The position numbers were made by a program, and so were the translations under genes. A stretch of DNA of 64,000 nucleotides from Oryzomicrobium sp. (GTDB lineage Bacteria > Pseudomonadota > Gammaproteobacteria > Burkholderiales > Rhodocyclaceae), in assembly GCF_021287045.1 (NCBI RefSeq), contig NZ_JAJTBG010000008.1, positions 124,001 through 188,000 on the forward strand. Reading direction: 5' to 3'. The notes below the pieces were generated by a model that worked only from the letters and a program-made list of their open reading frames with translations, made no database searches and was not told where the DNA came from. How positions within the stretch are numbered: the first letter of the stretch is position 1; every line of letters starts with the position of its first letter. Shown here one piece after another: positions 36,186 through 46,882 of the stretch.

Positions 36186-38023
36186 GGCTGGAAGCGCCGC
36201 TGCACGGCGGACAGCACGTCGTTGTCGGGGAAGCGGCTGGCCGCTTCCTTCCACACGCCCTTGGCCTCGTCCTGGCGGCCCAGGTCCCACAGCACCTCGC
36301 CCAGGTGGGCGGCGATCTCGGGATCGGCGCGCAGGGCGTAGGCTTTCTGCAACTGTTGCAAGGCGCCCTGGAGATCGCCCTGGCGGAACAGCACCCAGCC
36401 CAGGCTATCGATGATGAACGGGTCTTCCGGCGCCAGGGAGACGGCCTTTTCGATCAGCTTGCGCGCCTCGCCCAGATGCACGTTGCGCTCGGCGTAGGAA
36501 TAACCCAGGGCGTTGTAAGCGTGGGCGTGGTCCGGTTGCAGCGCGATCAGCTTCTTCAGCCGGCTCTCGGCCAACTCCACCTTGCCCATGCGCTCGGCGA
36601 GGAGCGCCGAATCGTAGAGCAGGTCCGGATTGCTGGGCTCCTTGGCGAGAGCCTGGTCGAGCAGGGCCAGCCCTTCGTCGCCCCGGTTGGCGTCGCGCAG
36701 CAGTTGGGCCTCGGAGCCGAGCAGGGCGGCCTGGTCCTGGGGGCGCTGGACCTGGGCGGCCTTGAGCAGGGCCCGGGCACCGTCCAGGTCGCCGCGCTTG
36801 GCGAGCAGGGAGGCGGCCCGGCTCTTGGCGGGCACGAACTGGTCGCCGTCGTCCACCTGGCGGTACCAGGCGAGGGCCGCGTCGTCGTGCTTCTGTTCCT
36901 CGGCGATCTGGCCGAGCTGGAAGCGGATCAGGCCCGGGTCGGCGGGCTCCAGGTCGAGCAAGTGCTGCAACTGGGCCTCGGCGAAACGGTAGTCGCGCTG
37001 CTGCAACGACAGGATGGCGGCGGCGTACACCACGTCGGCCCGGTCCGGTTCGTCCTTGAGCAACTGGCGGAACTGGGCCTGGGCGTCGCCGAAGCGCCGC
37101 TCCAGCACCAGCTGGCGGGCGTAATGCAGGCGCACATCCTTGGACTTGGGGTACTTGTCGAGAAACTCGGCCTGGTAGTCCAGGGCCGCCTTGACGTCGT
37201 CCCGGGCGAGCAGCTGGGCGCGCACCAGGGCGGCGCTCTCCCAATCCGGGCGGATCGCCAGGGCCCGGCCGAGTTCCAGCCGCCCCCTGGGCAGGTCGCC
37301 GGCGTTGATAGCCGCCTGGGCCACGGCGAAGTGGGCCTCGGCCAAGTTGCCGTAGGGGGCCGCCACCTCGGACACCACCTGAAGCACCGCCTGCTTGTCG
37401 GCGTTGCGCGGGAACAGGCGGTTGAGGCCGAGCAGGTTGGCCGGCAACTGGACCTTTTCCTGAGCCAGCAGGTAACCGAGCTGGGCGGGCAGGTCGTCGT
37501 AGCTGCCGGTCACCACCAGCAGGCTGACCAGGGCCTGGCGGGCCTCCATCGATTCGGGCTGGAGCGTCACCCAGCGCTGGGCGGCAACCAGGGCCACGTC
37601 GAAGCGGCGGGCGAAGCCGGCCACCTCCACGGTGCGGGCCAGAATCTTCGGATCGTCGGTGCGCGCCGCCAGATCGGCCATGGCCGAGGTGGCCAGGTCG
37701 GCCATGCCGCGGCGCATGGCGAATTCGCCGATCAGGTACTGGTACACCCCCTGGCCTTCGGAAATCTCGCCACCGCCGGGCAGGGGCGGATGGGCAGGCC
37801 GCGGCGCGGGCTCGCTCCGCTCGGCCCGGGGACGGGCCTTGGCCTTGGCTTTCGCCGCGCTGGGCGCATCCGCGGCCGGGGTCGCCGGGCTGGCATCGGC
37901 CGCCAGCAACGGCGGCGCCACCCCCAGCCAGGCGGCAGCCGCCAGGACGGCGAGGGAGAAGGCGGGACGGGGCAACGGGGCTGCGGACCGGGAGTTGAGC
38001 GGGCTCGTGGGAGCGAGGGGCAT
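36182..38023 (-). CDS. Exported TPR-repeat protein
   Basis: 613 residues from ATG 38023. A signal-like hydrophobic segment (about 20-40) ends PPLLAADA; a Lys/Ala/Pro-rich linker follows. From about residue 90 the protein is a series of helical TPR-type repeats (for example NPDLLYDSALLAERMGKVELAESRLKK split across two helices, and HAYNALGYSYAERN). Such proteins upstream of lolB are common in Betaproteobacteria and probably act in the envelope, but no specific partner is known. Confidence 0.85.
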   Translation of the reverse strand: MPLAPTSPLNSRSAAPLPRPAFSLAVLAAAAWLGVAPPLLAADASPATPAADAPSAAKAKAKARPRAERSEPAPRPAHPPLPGGGEISEGQGVYQYLIGEFAMRRGMADLATSAMADLAARTDDPKILARTVEVAGFARRFDVALVAAQRWVTLQPESMEARQALVSLLVVTGSYDDLPAQLGYLLAQEKVQLPANLLGLNRLFPRNADKQAVLQVVSEVAAPYGNLAEAHFAVAQAAINAGDLPRGRLELGRALAIRPDWESAALVRAQLLARDDVKAALDYQAEFLDKYPKSKDVRLHYARQLVLERRFGDAQAQFRQLLKDEPDRADVVYAAAILSLQQRDYRFAEAQLQHLLDLEPADPGLIRFQLGQIAEEQKHDDAALAWYRQVDDGDQFVPAKSRAASLLAKRGDLDGARALLKAAQVQRPQDQAALLGSEAQLLRDANRGDEGLALLDQALAKEPSNPDLLYDSALLAERMGKVELAESRLKKLIALQPDHAHAYNALGYSYAERNVHLGEARKLIEKAVSLAPEDPFIIDSLGWVLFRQGDLQGALQQLQKAYALRADPEIAAHLGEVLWDLGRQDEAKGVWKEAASRFPDNDVLSAVQRRFQP

Positions 38024-38259
38024 AGAAGAATCCAATCCGGCGACCGGCGGGGCAATGGTCCCCGGGATGCCGACGAAGGAAAATGGAGGTGCTTGATTAG
38101 AACCCGGCGGCGGGCAATAGTTTGTGACGGCTTTGTAGCGGTTTGCGATCATCGCCCCCGGCGGTACGCGCCGCTACGCGGCCCGGCGCCAGGGTCCCCG
38201 ATGGTAGGGCCTTTTCCCCCACCCGACAACGCCGCCCGCCCCCTAACCTTGATCCAGCC

Positions 38260-39102
38260 ATGCCCGAACTCCCCGAAGTCGAAGTCAGCCGCCGCGGCCT
38301 GCTCCCCCACCTGCCCGGCCGCCCCTGCCTGGGCGCCGTCACCCGGGCACCCCGCCTGCGCCTGCCCCTGCCCGACCTCAACGCCCTGCTCGAAGGACGC
38401 CTGCTCACGGCCATCCACCGCCGCGGCAAATACCTGCTGTTCGAATGGACCGCCCGCCCGGGCGATCCCCAGGACGAGCCGGGCTGGCTGATCGTGCACC
38501 TGGGCATGTCCGGCAGCCTGCGCCTGGTGGCGGACGGCGCCCCGCCCGCCGCCCACGACCACGTGGACATCCGCTTCCCCGGGGCCGTGCTGCGCTACCG
38601 GGACCCGCGCCGCTTCGGCCTGATGGTCTGGCACGGCGGCCCCCACCCGGAGCGGGACCCGCGCCTGGCGGTGCTGGGCGTCGAGCCCCTGGGCGAGACC
38701 TTCACCGGCCCCTGGCTGCACCGGGCCCTGGGCGGCAAGTCGGTGGCGATCAAGCAGGCCCTGATGGATTCGCACCTGGTCGTCGGCGTCGGCAACATCT
38801 ACGCCGCCGAGGCCCTGTTCCGCGCCCGCATCGCCCCCACGGCGCCGGCGGGCAGCCTGTCCGCCGCCCGCTGCGCCCGGCTGGCGGCGGCGGTACGGGA
38901 AGTGCTGGCCGAATCCATCGCCCTGGGCGGCAGCTCGGTACGCGACTATGTGCACAGTGACGGTGGCATGGGCGGCTACCAGTTGAGCTGCGCCGTCTAC
39001 GGCCGGACCGGCGAGCCCTGCCGGGTGTGCGCCACGCCGATCCGGCAGATTCGCCAAGGCGGCCGCTCCACCTTCTACTGCCCCCACTGCCAGGGACGCT
39101 GA
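38260..39102 (+). CDS. mutM: Formamidopyrimidine-DNA glycosylase
   Basis: 280 residues. The N-terminus MPELPEVEVSRRGL carries the catalytic Pro2 and Glu3; the conserved Lys lies in RRGKYLLFEW and the helix-two-turn-helix in VVGVGNIYAAEALF. The C-terminal zinc finger is CRVCATPIRQIRQGGRSTFYCPHC. It removes oxidised purines and nicks the strand. It is divergent from the TPR gene (236 bp apart). The dynamin-like gene follows. Confidence 0.96.
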   Translation: MPELPEVEVSRRGLLPHLPGRPCLGAVTRAPRLRLPLPDLNALLEGRLLTAIHRRGKYLLFEWTARPGDPQDEPGWLIVHLGMSGSLRLVADGAPPAAHDHVDIRFPGAVLRYRDPRRFGLMVWHGGPHPERDPRLAVLGVEPLGETFTGPWLHRALGGKSVAIKQALMDSHLVVGVGNIYAAEALFRARIAPTAPAGSLSAARCARLAAAVREVLAESIALGGSSVRDYVHSDGGMGGYQLSCAVYGRTGEPCRVCATPIRQIRQGGRSTFYCPHCQGR

Positions 39103-39236
39103 GGGCCCACGGCGCGCTCCGGCCGGTGTGGCGTTCGCGCCGTTCGTCCGGCCAGACCGGGCGGCCATGCCCCTGTGATACATTTCCAACCATGCGCTTG
39201 GCGCCGCGCGGCGCCGCCCCTTTCAGGACACTCCAC

Positions 39237-41207
39237 ATGACGATCGCCCAGGATTTCGCCGCCTACGGCCAATGGCGCGCCGGCCTGCGGGAAGGCATCG
39301 AACGCTTCCGGAGCTGGCTCGCCGACAACGAGCTGAACGACGGCCAGATCGAGCTGAAACTCGAACGCCTGCTCGACCGGCTCACGGAAGACCGGCTCAA
39401 CGTGGCCTTCGTCGCCGAGTTCTCCCGGGGCAAGTCGGAGCTAATCAACGCCATCTTTTTCGCCGACTACGGCAACCGCATGCTGCCCTCGTCGGCCGGG
39501 CGCACCACCATGTGCCCCACCGAACTGCTGTTCGATCCGGCCAAGCCCCCGGCCATCGAACTGCTGCCCATCGCCACCCGGGAAGGCAACACCAGCATCT
39601 CCGAGCTCAAGCGCTACCCGGACGAATGGCGCCGGGTACCCCTCGACACCACCTCGGCGGAGGCCATGCAGGCGGCCTTGAAGCAGGTCTCGGAAGTAGT
39701 CCGGGTACCGCCGGAAAAAGCCGCCGCTCTGGGCTTTCCCGTGGGCGAGGATACCCACCGGGCGGGGGACGACGGACTGGTGGAAATCCCGCGCTGGCGC
39801 CACGCCCTGATCAACTTCCCTCACCCCCTGCTGCAACAGGGCCTAGTGATCCTGGACACCCCGGGGCTCAACGCCATCGGCGCCGAGCCCGAGCTGACCC
39901 TGTCCCTGCTGCCCAACGCCCACGCGGTGCTGTTCATCCTGTCCGCCGACACCGGGGTCACCCAGTCCGACCTGGAAGTCTGGCAGGAACACATCGTCGG
40001 CCCGGACGACGGCCAGAACGGCGGGCCGGGCCAGCGCGCCCCGGCCCGGGGCCGGCTGGTGGTGCTGAACAAGATCGACGGCCTGTGGGACGAGCTCAAG
40101 AGCGACAACGAGGTGGACGGCGAGATCGCCCGCCAACAGCACGACTGCGCCGCCATCCTGGGGGTGCCCGACGCCCAGGTGTTTCCCGTCTCGGCCCAGA
40201 AGGGGCTGGTGGGCAAGATCAACGGCGACGCCGGGCTGCTCGCCCGCAGCCGCCTCGCCGACCTGGAGCAGGCCCTGGCCGGGGAGCTGATCCCGGCCAA
40301 GCGCGAGATCGTCAGGGACGGCGCCGCCGGTGAGCTGAACGAGCTGCACCTGCGCATCCGGCGCCTGCTGGACGCCCGCCAGGCCGGCCTGGCCGAACAG
40401 CTCGCCGAACTGACCGAGCTGCGCGGCAAGAACCGGGGCGTGGTCGAGTACATGATGGGCAAGATTCAGACCGAAAAGGACGAGTTCGAGTCCGGCCTGC
40501 AACGCTATTACGCGGTGCGCAGCGTGTTCTCCACCCTGACCAACAACCTGTTCGGCCACCTGGGGCTGGAAGCGCTGAAGGCCCTGACCCGCACCACCCG
40601 AGAGGCCATGGACGAGGCCAGCTTCTCGCGCCACCTGTCCGAGGCCATGACCCGCTTCTTCGTCGTGGTGCGCGGCAACCTCGCCAAGTCCGCCGAGGAG
40701 ATCGGCGAGATCACCGCCATGATGGACGCTGTGTACCGCCAGTTCAGCGTCGAACACGGCCTCAAGCTCGGCGCCCCCACCGCCTTCTCCCTGCTGCGCT
40801 ACGAGAAGGAGGTGCTGCGCCTGGAACGCTGGTGCAACGACAATCTGAACACCGCCCGGCAGCTGCTCACCCACGAGAAGCGCAACGTCATCCAGAAGTT
40901 CTTCGACGAGGTGGCGGTGCAGGTGCGGCGCGCCTTCGAGCACGCCAACCGGGACGCCGAGTTATGGCTGAAGGCGGTGATGGCGCCCATGGAGACCCAG
41001 GTGCGCGAGCACCAGATCACCCTGAAACGGCGCCTGGAAAGCATCAAGCGCATCCACCAGGCCACCGAGACCCTGGAAGACCGCATCGCCGAACTTAACC
41101 ATGTGGACGGCGAACTGGGCACCCAGCAGGCCGCCCTGGCGCAATTGAAGATGACCCTGGACGAACGCCTGGAAGGCACCGCCGAGGCTGTCCGGGCCGC
41201 CGCCTGA
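39237..41207 (+). CDS. Bacterial dynamin-like GTPase
   Basis: 656 residues from ATG 39237. GTPase motifs are visible: a P-loop AEFSRGKSELIN near residue 62 (the first Gly of the consensus is Ala), G3 ILDTPGLN and G4 VVLNKIDG. Between them lies an insertion with a charged loop. The C-terminal half (about 380-650) is long and helical with coiled-coil character, as in dynamin-family stalks, and has no obvious membrane helix. Known members remodel membranes, but the role here is unknown. It stands alone after mutM and is closed by a strong terminator. Confidence 0.83.
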   Translation: MTIAQDFAAYGQWRAGLREGIERFRSWLADNELNDGQIELKLERLLDRLTEDRLNVAFVAEFSRGKSELINAIFFADYGNRMLPSSAGRTTMCPTELLFDPAKPPAIELLPIATREGNTSISELKRYPDEWRRVPLDTTSAEAMQAALKQVSEVVRVPPEKAAALGFPVGEDTHRAGDDGLVEIPRWRHALINFPHPLLQQGLVILDTPGLNAIGAEPELTLSLLPNAHAVLFILSADTGVTQSDLEVWQEHIVGPDDGQNGGPGQRAPARGRLVVLNKIDGLWDELKSDNEVDGEIARQQHDCAAILGVPDAQVFPVSAQKGLVGKINGDAGLLARSRLADLEQALAGELIPAKREIVRDGAAGELNELHLRIRRLLDARQAGLAEQLAELTELRGKNRGVVEYMMGKIQTEKDEFESGLQRYYAVRSVFSTLTNNLFGHLGLEALKALTRTTREAMDEASFSRHLSEAMTRFFVVVRGNLAKSAEEIGEITAMMDAVYRQFSVEHGLKLGAPTAFSLLRYEKEVLRLERWCNDNLNTARQLLTHEKRNVIQKFFDEVAVQVRRAFEHANRDAELWLKAVMAPMETQVREHQITLKRRLESIKRIHQATETLEDRIAELNHVDGELGTQQAALAQLKMTLDERLEGTAEAVRAAA

Positions 41208-41234
41208 CCCCGCTGCGGGGAGGCGACCGGGCAA

Positions 41235-41286
41235 CAAACGAACAGAGGGCTCCCGCCGTCGCCGGCGGGAGCCCTCTGTTCGTTTG
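41235..41286. terminator. Very long perfect hairpin, bidirectional terminator
   Basis: A perfect 24-bp stem (41235-41258 with 41263-41286), loop TCGC. It has a GC core and A/T-containing ends, between the convergent dynamin-like and ferredoxin genes. It is exceptionally long for a terminator. Confidence 0.75.
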
Positions 41287-41348
41287 CGCGTCCTGAACGG
41301 CCGGCCGCGGCGCTACGTTAGCTACGCAACATCACGCCGCGCCCAGGC

Positions 41349-42181
<833 letters not shown>

Positions 42182-42748
42182 TTAGGCAGCGCGGGCACCG
42201 TCGTGTTCAGCCTGCCTCAACAAGTGGTAGAAAACCTGCCCGGCCCGGCCCTCCCGGACCGGTGTCCAGCCCGCCAGCCCGGCGAGCTGCGCTTCCGCCT
42301 CGGCGTACAGCGCGCCCTCCGGCCGCAACAGCCGCGGCAGGTGTGCCTCCAGCCGTTCGAGAAAGCCCTGCCGGTAGGGGGGATCGAGAAAAACCACATC
42401 GAACCCGCCCGCAGGCACCCCGGCGGAGGCGGCGAATTGTAGCGCATCCGCCACCACCACCTCCACACAGCCCAATCCGAGCAGTTTGGCGTTGGCCTTG
42501 AGGGCCGCCGCCACCTGGGGCGAACGCTCCACCATCACCACCCGCGCGGCCCCCCGGGAGGCCGCTTCCAACCCCAGGGCGCCGCTGCCGGCGAACAGGT
42601 CCAGGCAGGTCTGGCCGGTCAGGTCCTGGCCGAGCCAGTTGAACAGGGTTTCCCGCACCCGGTCCGGGGTGGGGCGCAGCCCGGGCACGTCGGGGAACTT
42701 GAGCACCCGACGCCGGTGCGCCCCGCCGATGATGCGCAGGTTGCCCAT
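42182..42748 (-). CDS. rsmD: 16S rRNA (guanine(966)-N2)-methyltransferase RsmD
   Basis: 188 residues from ATG 42748 (GNLRIIGGAHRRRVLKF), the family N-terminus; the stop of the upstream peptidase overlaps this ATG. The SAM motif DLFAGSGALGLEAASRGA and the catalytic VFLDPPYRQG are clear. It methylates G966 of 16S rRNA. It lies after the M16 pair and before coaD. Confidence 0.95.
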   Translation of the reverse strand: MGNLRIIGGAHRRRVLKFPDVPGLRPTPDRVRETLFNWLGQDLTGQTCLDLFAGSGALGLEAASRGAARVVMVERSPQVAAALKANAKLLGLGCVEVVVADALQFAASAGVPAGGFDVVFLDPPYRQGFLERLEAHLPRLLRPEGALYAEAEAQLAGLAGWTPVREGRAGQVFYHLLRQAEHDGARAA

Positions 42749-44160
42749 CAGCGGGCGGCCCCGGCTTGCGCGTCGGGCAGGTCGGTCGCCACTTCCACCG
42801 TCACCAGGCGCGCATCCTGCACGTGGCGGGCGAAGGCGTCCTTGATCTGGGTCACGGTCACCGCCTTGACCCGCTCGGTGTAGCGGTCGAGCCAATCCAG
42901 GGGCAGGCCGTAGAAGCCGATGGTGGCCACCTGGTCGAGGAGCTTGCGGTTGCTGTCCAGGCGCAGGGGGAAGCCGCCCACCAGGTTGTCCTTGGCCGCC
43001 TGCAACTCGGACTCGGTGGGGCCCTTGGCGATGAATTCTGCCAGGGTGTCGCGCACCACCTTGAGGGCGGCGCCGGCCTGATCGCGCTTGGTCTGCAGCC
43101 CGATCTGGAAGGGGCCTTCCTCCTTGAGGGGCAGGAAGTAGGAATAGACGCTGTAGGCGTAGCCGCGCTTCTCGCGCACTTCCTTCATCAGCCGCGAGAC
43201 GAAGCCACCGCCGCCCAGGACGTAGTTGCCCACCACCAGGGGGAAGAAGTCCGGATCGCCGCGCTTGAAGGTGGGGGAACCGATGAACAGATGGGACTGG
43301 GCCGCCGGGTGGGCCACGGCCACGGTAGTGGCCTTGGGCGGGGTCACCGCCGGCAGGGCGAGGGAGGCGCCGCCGTTGGCCGCCTCCGCCGGCAGCCCGG
43401 CGGTAAGGTCCTGGGCCACGGCCTCGGCCTGGGCCTGGGTCAGGTCGCCGACCAGGGTGACGGTGGCGCGCCGGGCGGTGTAGTGGGCCTTCCAGTAGGC
43501 CGCCAGGTCGTCCCGGGTGAGGGCGGCGATGGACTCCGGCGTGGCCTGGCGCCCGTAGGGGTGGTCACCGTACAGGTTTTGCCAGAAGGCCCGGCTGGCC
43601 AGGGTCTCCGGCCGGGTCAGGGATTCCTTGAGGGCGGCCACCGCCCGGTCCCGCTCCCGGGCCACCACGTCGGCAGGAAAGGCCGGCGCAGCCAGCACGG
43701 TGCGCAGCACCGCCAGGGCGCCGTCCCGGGTCGGGGCATCGGACAGGGTGCGCAGGGACAGGCTGGCCCGGTCCGGGTCCACGCCCCCGCCCAGTTGGGC
43801 GCCCAGATCGGCCAGCCGGTCGGCGATGGCCTGCTCGCTCAGGTTCCCCGCCCCCTGGGAGAGGAGGCCCCGGGTCAGGCCGGCCACCCCGGCCTTGCCC
43901 GCCGGGGCGTAGGCCGAGCCGGCGGCGAAATCGACCTGCACGTCCACCACCGGCAGGACGTGGGATTCGACGAACAGCACCTTGGCACCGGAGGGGGCGG
44001 TCCAGGTGTCGATGCGGGGGCCCGCCGCGGCGGGCAGGGCCAGACCTGCGGCCACCAGCCCGAAGAAGGCGGGAACAAGGGCCCGGCCAAGCACCCGGCT
44101 AAAGGCCCGGCCGATGGCCGGGGAGGCGAAGTGCCGCGGGACGGCGAGGGAAACGCTCAT
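42748..44160 (-). CDS. M16 peptidase family, non-catalytic-type subunit
   Basis: 470 residues from ATG 44160 (GGAGAAG upstream), with an N-terminal signal segment ending PAAAG. It has the two-lobe M16 fold, but the HxxEH zinc motif is missing: the corresponding stretch reads AGVAGLTRGLLSQGAG. The late motif VVGNYVLGGGGFVSRLMKEVREKRGYAYSVYS is typical of M16 partner lobes. It probably forms a heteromer with the catalytic subunit upstream, in the periplasm. Confidence 0.87.
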   Translation of the reverse strand: MSVSLAVPRHFASPAIGRAFSRVLGRALVPAFFGLVAAGLALPAAAGPRIDTWTAPSGAKVLFVESHVLPVVDVQVDFAAGSAYAPAGKAGVAGLTRGLLSQGAGNLSEQAIADRLADLGAQLGGGVDPDRASLSLRTLSDAPTRDGALAVLRTVLAAPAFPADVVARERDRAVAALKESLTRPETLASRAFWQNLYGDHPYGRQATPESIAALTRDDLAAYWKAHYTARRATVTLVGDLTQAQAEAVAQDLTAGLPAEAANGGASLALPAVTPPKATTVAVAHPAAQSHLFIGSPTFKRGDPDFFPLVVGNYVLGGGGFVSRLMKEVREKRGYAYSVYSYFLPLKEEGPFQIGLQTKRDQAGAALKVVRDTLAEFIAKGPTESELQAAKDNLVGGFPLRLDSNRKLLDQVATIGFYGLPLDWLDRYTERVKAVTVTQIKDAFARHVQDARLVTVEVATDLPDAQAGAAR

Positions 44161-44249
44161 GGTCTTCTCCGGAAGCGGCGCCGCCGTGGCGGCGCGGGCA
44201 GTCTGTCGAATCGTCAGCAATATCGGCAACGCAGCGCGAAGGCGCGCGG

Positions 44250-45638
44250 TCAGTGGAGCATGCCGGACGGGGGCGGTGCAGCGGGCCGGTCCTTGAGGGG
44301 CTGGGGATCGAGCACGCCGACGGTCAGGGTGTCGTCGCCGAAGTAGGCCTTGGCCACCCGCGCCACGTCGGCGGCGGTGACCGCCTTGAGGCGCTCGATC
44401 ATCAGGTCGGTGGCGCGCCAGCCCAGACCGACGGTTTCCAGCTCCCCCATCTCCATGGCCTGGGCGAACATCGAATCGCGCTTGTAGACCTGGGCCGCCA
44501 GCATCTGGGCCCGGGCCCGCACCAGTTCCTCGTCCTTGACGCCCTCGTTGGCGATGCGGGCGATCTCGGCGCGCAGGGCCGCTTCCACTTCGGCCGGGGT
44601 CTTGCCCGGGGCCGGGGTGGCCTGGACCATGAACAGGGCCGGGCCGCGGCCCACGTTGTCGTAGCCCACGCCCACGTCCTGGGCGATGCGGGATTCCTTG
44701 ACCAGACGGGTGTTGAGGCGGGCGCCGTCGTAGCCGTCGAGCAGCGCCGCCAGCACGTCCAGGGCGTAGCTGTCGGCGTCGTTGGCCATGGCCTTGGCGT
44801 CCATGCCGGTGATCTTGGGCGCCTTCCAGGCCAGCAGCACCGAGGGCAGCTCGGCCGGGGCCTTCACCGTCAGGCGGCGGATGCCGGCCTGGACGGGCTC
44901 GTCCTGGGGCTTGCGCACTGGCAGCGGCCGGGCCTTGAGGAGGCCGTAGGTTTCCTTGGCCCAGCGGACCACCTGCTGGTGGTCCACGTCGCCCACCACC
45001 ACCAGGGTGGCGTTGTTGGGTACGTACCAGCGGTCGTAGAAGGCGCGCAGGTCGGTGGCGGTCATGTGCTCCAGGTCGTCCATCCAGCCGATCACCGGCA
45101 CCCGGTAGGGGCTAGCCTGGAAGGCCACCGAGTTGAGCCCTTCGCTCAACAGGGCGGTGGGCTGGTCGTCGGTGCGCAGCCGCCGCTCTTCCATCACCAC
45201 CTTGATCTCCTTGGCGAACTCGGCCGGGGCCAGGGTCAGGTGGCGCATCCGGTCGGCCTCCAGGGCCATCATGTCGCGCAGCCGCTCCTTGGGAATCTGC
45301 TGGAAGTAGGCGGTGTAGTCCCGGTTGGTGAAGGCGTTGTCGCGCCCCCCGGCGGCGGCCACCCGCTTCGAGAACTCGCCGGCGCCGACCTTGGGGGTGC
45401 CCTTGAACATCATGTGCTCCAGGGCGTGGGCCACGCCGGTGGTGCCGTTGACCTCGTCCACGCTGCCCACCCGGTACCACACCATCTGCACCGCCGTGGG
45501 CGCGCGCCGGTCTTCCATGACCAGCACCTTGAGGCCGTTGTCGAGCCGGGTTTCGAACACCGGAGCGCCGGCCGCCAGGGCCAGACTGCCTTCCAGGAGC
45601 AGGGTAAATGCGAGCATGCCGCGCAACATTCGTTTCAT
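44250..45638 (-). CDS. M16 peptidase, catalytic subunit
   Basis: 462 residues from ATG 45638 (KRMLRGMLAFTLLL), with a signal peptide. It keeps the inverted zinc motif HALEHMMFKG near residue 70 and the downstream Glu region (EIKVVMEERRLRTDD), as in PqqF/pitrilysin-type enzymes. The 89-bp gap and the same direction place it in an operon with the non-catalytic subunit and rsmD. Substrates are unknown; it may degrade small peptides in the periplasm. Confidence 0.88.
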   Translation of the reverse strand: MKRMLRGMLAFTLLLEGSLALAAGAPVFETRLDNGLKVLVMEDRRAPTAVQMVWYRVGSVDEVNGTTGVAHALEHMMFKGTPKVGAGEFSKRVAAAGGRDNAFTNRDYTAYFQQIPKERLRDMMALEADRMRHLTLAPAEFAKEIKVVMEERRLRTDDQPTALLSEGLNSVAFQASPYRVPVIGWMDDLEHMTATDLRAFYDRWYVPNNATLVVVGDVDHQQVVRWAKETYGLLKARPLPVRKPQDEPVQAGIRRLTVKAPAELPSVLLAWKAPKITGMDAKAMANDADSYALDVLAALLDGYDGARLNTRLVKESRIAQDVGVGYDNVGRGPALFMVQATPAPGKTPAEVEAALRAEIARIANEGVKDEELVRARAQMLAAQVYKRDSMFAQAMEMGELETVGLGWRATDLMIERLKAVTAADVARVAKAYFGDDTLTVGVLDPQPLKDRPAAPPPSGMLH

Positions 45639-45858
45639 GGTAATCCTCGGCGATGGCGAAATGACGTCAGCGAACAGCAAAAGCGCCGGAACGGGCGGGA
45701 GCGCCCCGGGCTGGGATAAAATCCCGCTTTCCCGGGCTCGGGAACGGGCGCCAGCGAACGGGGGATGTTACCCCCGCCTCTTGCCCCACGGCCAGTACCG
45801 GCCGCCCGCCCCATCGCGCCGATCCCGGCGCCCCGCCCCGCTACGACTGGATTCCCGC

Positions 45859-46863
45859 ATGTTTGGTTTGTTCAAGAAATCCCCGGCAGACGCCCCGCAG
45901 CCCGCTGCGGCCGCAGCGGCCGAGGCCGCTCCCCAGGAGAAGCGCTCCTGGCGCGAGCGCCTGTTCGCCGGCCTGACCCGCACCCGCAGCCAGTTGTCCG
46001 GAGGGCTCAAGTCCCTGTTTTCCCGGGGCAAGGTGGACGACGAACTGCTCGAGGAACTGGAAACCCTGCTGCTCACCGCCGACGTGGGGGTGGAGGCCAC
46101 CCAGCACCTGCTCGACGAGCTGAAGAAGAAGGCCAAGACCGGCACCCTGAACACCCCGGAGGCGATCCAGCAGGCCCTGGCCGACAGCGTCAACGGGCTG
46201 CTCGCGCCCCTGGAGGCGCCCCTCGACGTGGGCACCCATACCCCCTTCGTGATCATGATCGCGGGGGTCAACGGCGCCGGCAAGACCACGTCCATCGGCA
46301 AGCTGGCCAAGTATTTCCAGGGCCAGGGCAAGAGCGTGCTGCTGGCCGCCGGCGACACCTTCCGCGCCGCCGCCCGGGAACAGCTGATGACCTGGGGCGA
46401 GCGCAACAACGTCACCGTCATCGCCCAGGAATCGGGGGACCCGGCCGCCGTGGTGTTCGACGCCATCGCCGCCGCCAAGGCCCGGGGCATCGACGTGGTA
46501 CTGGCCGACACCGCCGGCCGCCTGCCCACCCAGCTGCACCTGATGGAAGAGATCGCCAAGGTGCGCCGCGTCATCCAGAAGGCCGACCCGAGCGGCCCCC
46601 ACGAGGTGATGCTGGTGCTCGACGCCAACATCGGCCAGAACGCCATCGCCCAGGTGAAGGCCTTCGACAAGGCCATCGGCGTCACCGGCCTGGTGGTGAC
46701 CAAGCTCGACGGCACCGCCAAAGGCGGCGTGCTGGCGGCCATCTCGCGCCAGTGCCCGAAGCCGGTGCGCTTCATCGGCATCGGCGAGGCCATCGACGAC
46801 CTGCGCCCCTTCACTGCCCGGGACTTCACCGACGCCCTGTTCGGCCAGGACACCCTGGCCTGA
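45859..46863 (+). CDS. ftsY: Signal recognition particle receptor FtsY
   Basis: 334 residues from ATG 45859 ([11 protein letters not shown]). A short Ala/Pro-rich acidic N-terminus is followed by the N domain and the G domain. The G domain shows G1 [16 protein letters not shown]3 [13 protein letters not shown]4 [11 protein letters not shown] and the C-terminal [14 protein letters not shown]. It targets ribosome-nascent chains to the Sec translocon. It starts the ftsY-ftsE-ftsX operon and is divergent from the M16 pair. Confidence 0.97.
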   Translation: MFGLFKKSPADAPQPAAAAAAEAAPQEKRSWRERLFAGLTRTRSQLSGGLKSLFSRGKVDDELLEELETLLLTADVGVEATQHLLDELKKKAKTGTLNTPEAIQQALADSVNGLLAPLEAPLDVGTHTPFVIMIAGVNGAGKTTSIGKLAKYFQGQGKSVLLAAGDTFRAAAREQLMTWGERNNVTVIAQESGDPAAVVFDAIAAAKARGIDVVLADTAGRLPTQLHLMEEIAKVRRVIQKADPSGPHEVMLVLDANIGQNAIAQVKAFDKAIGVTGLVVTKLDGTAKGGVLAAISRQCPKPVRFIGIGEAIDDLRPFTARDFTDALFGQDTLA

Positions 46864-46882
46864 CGCCCACGACACCCCCACC

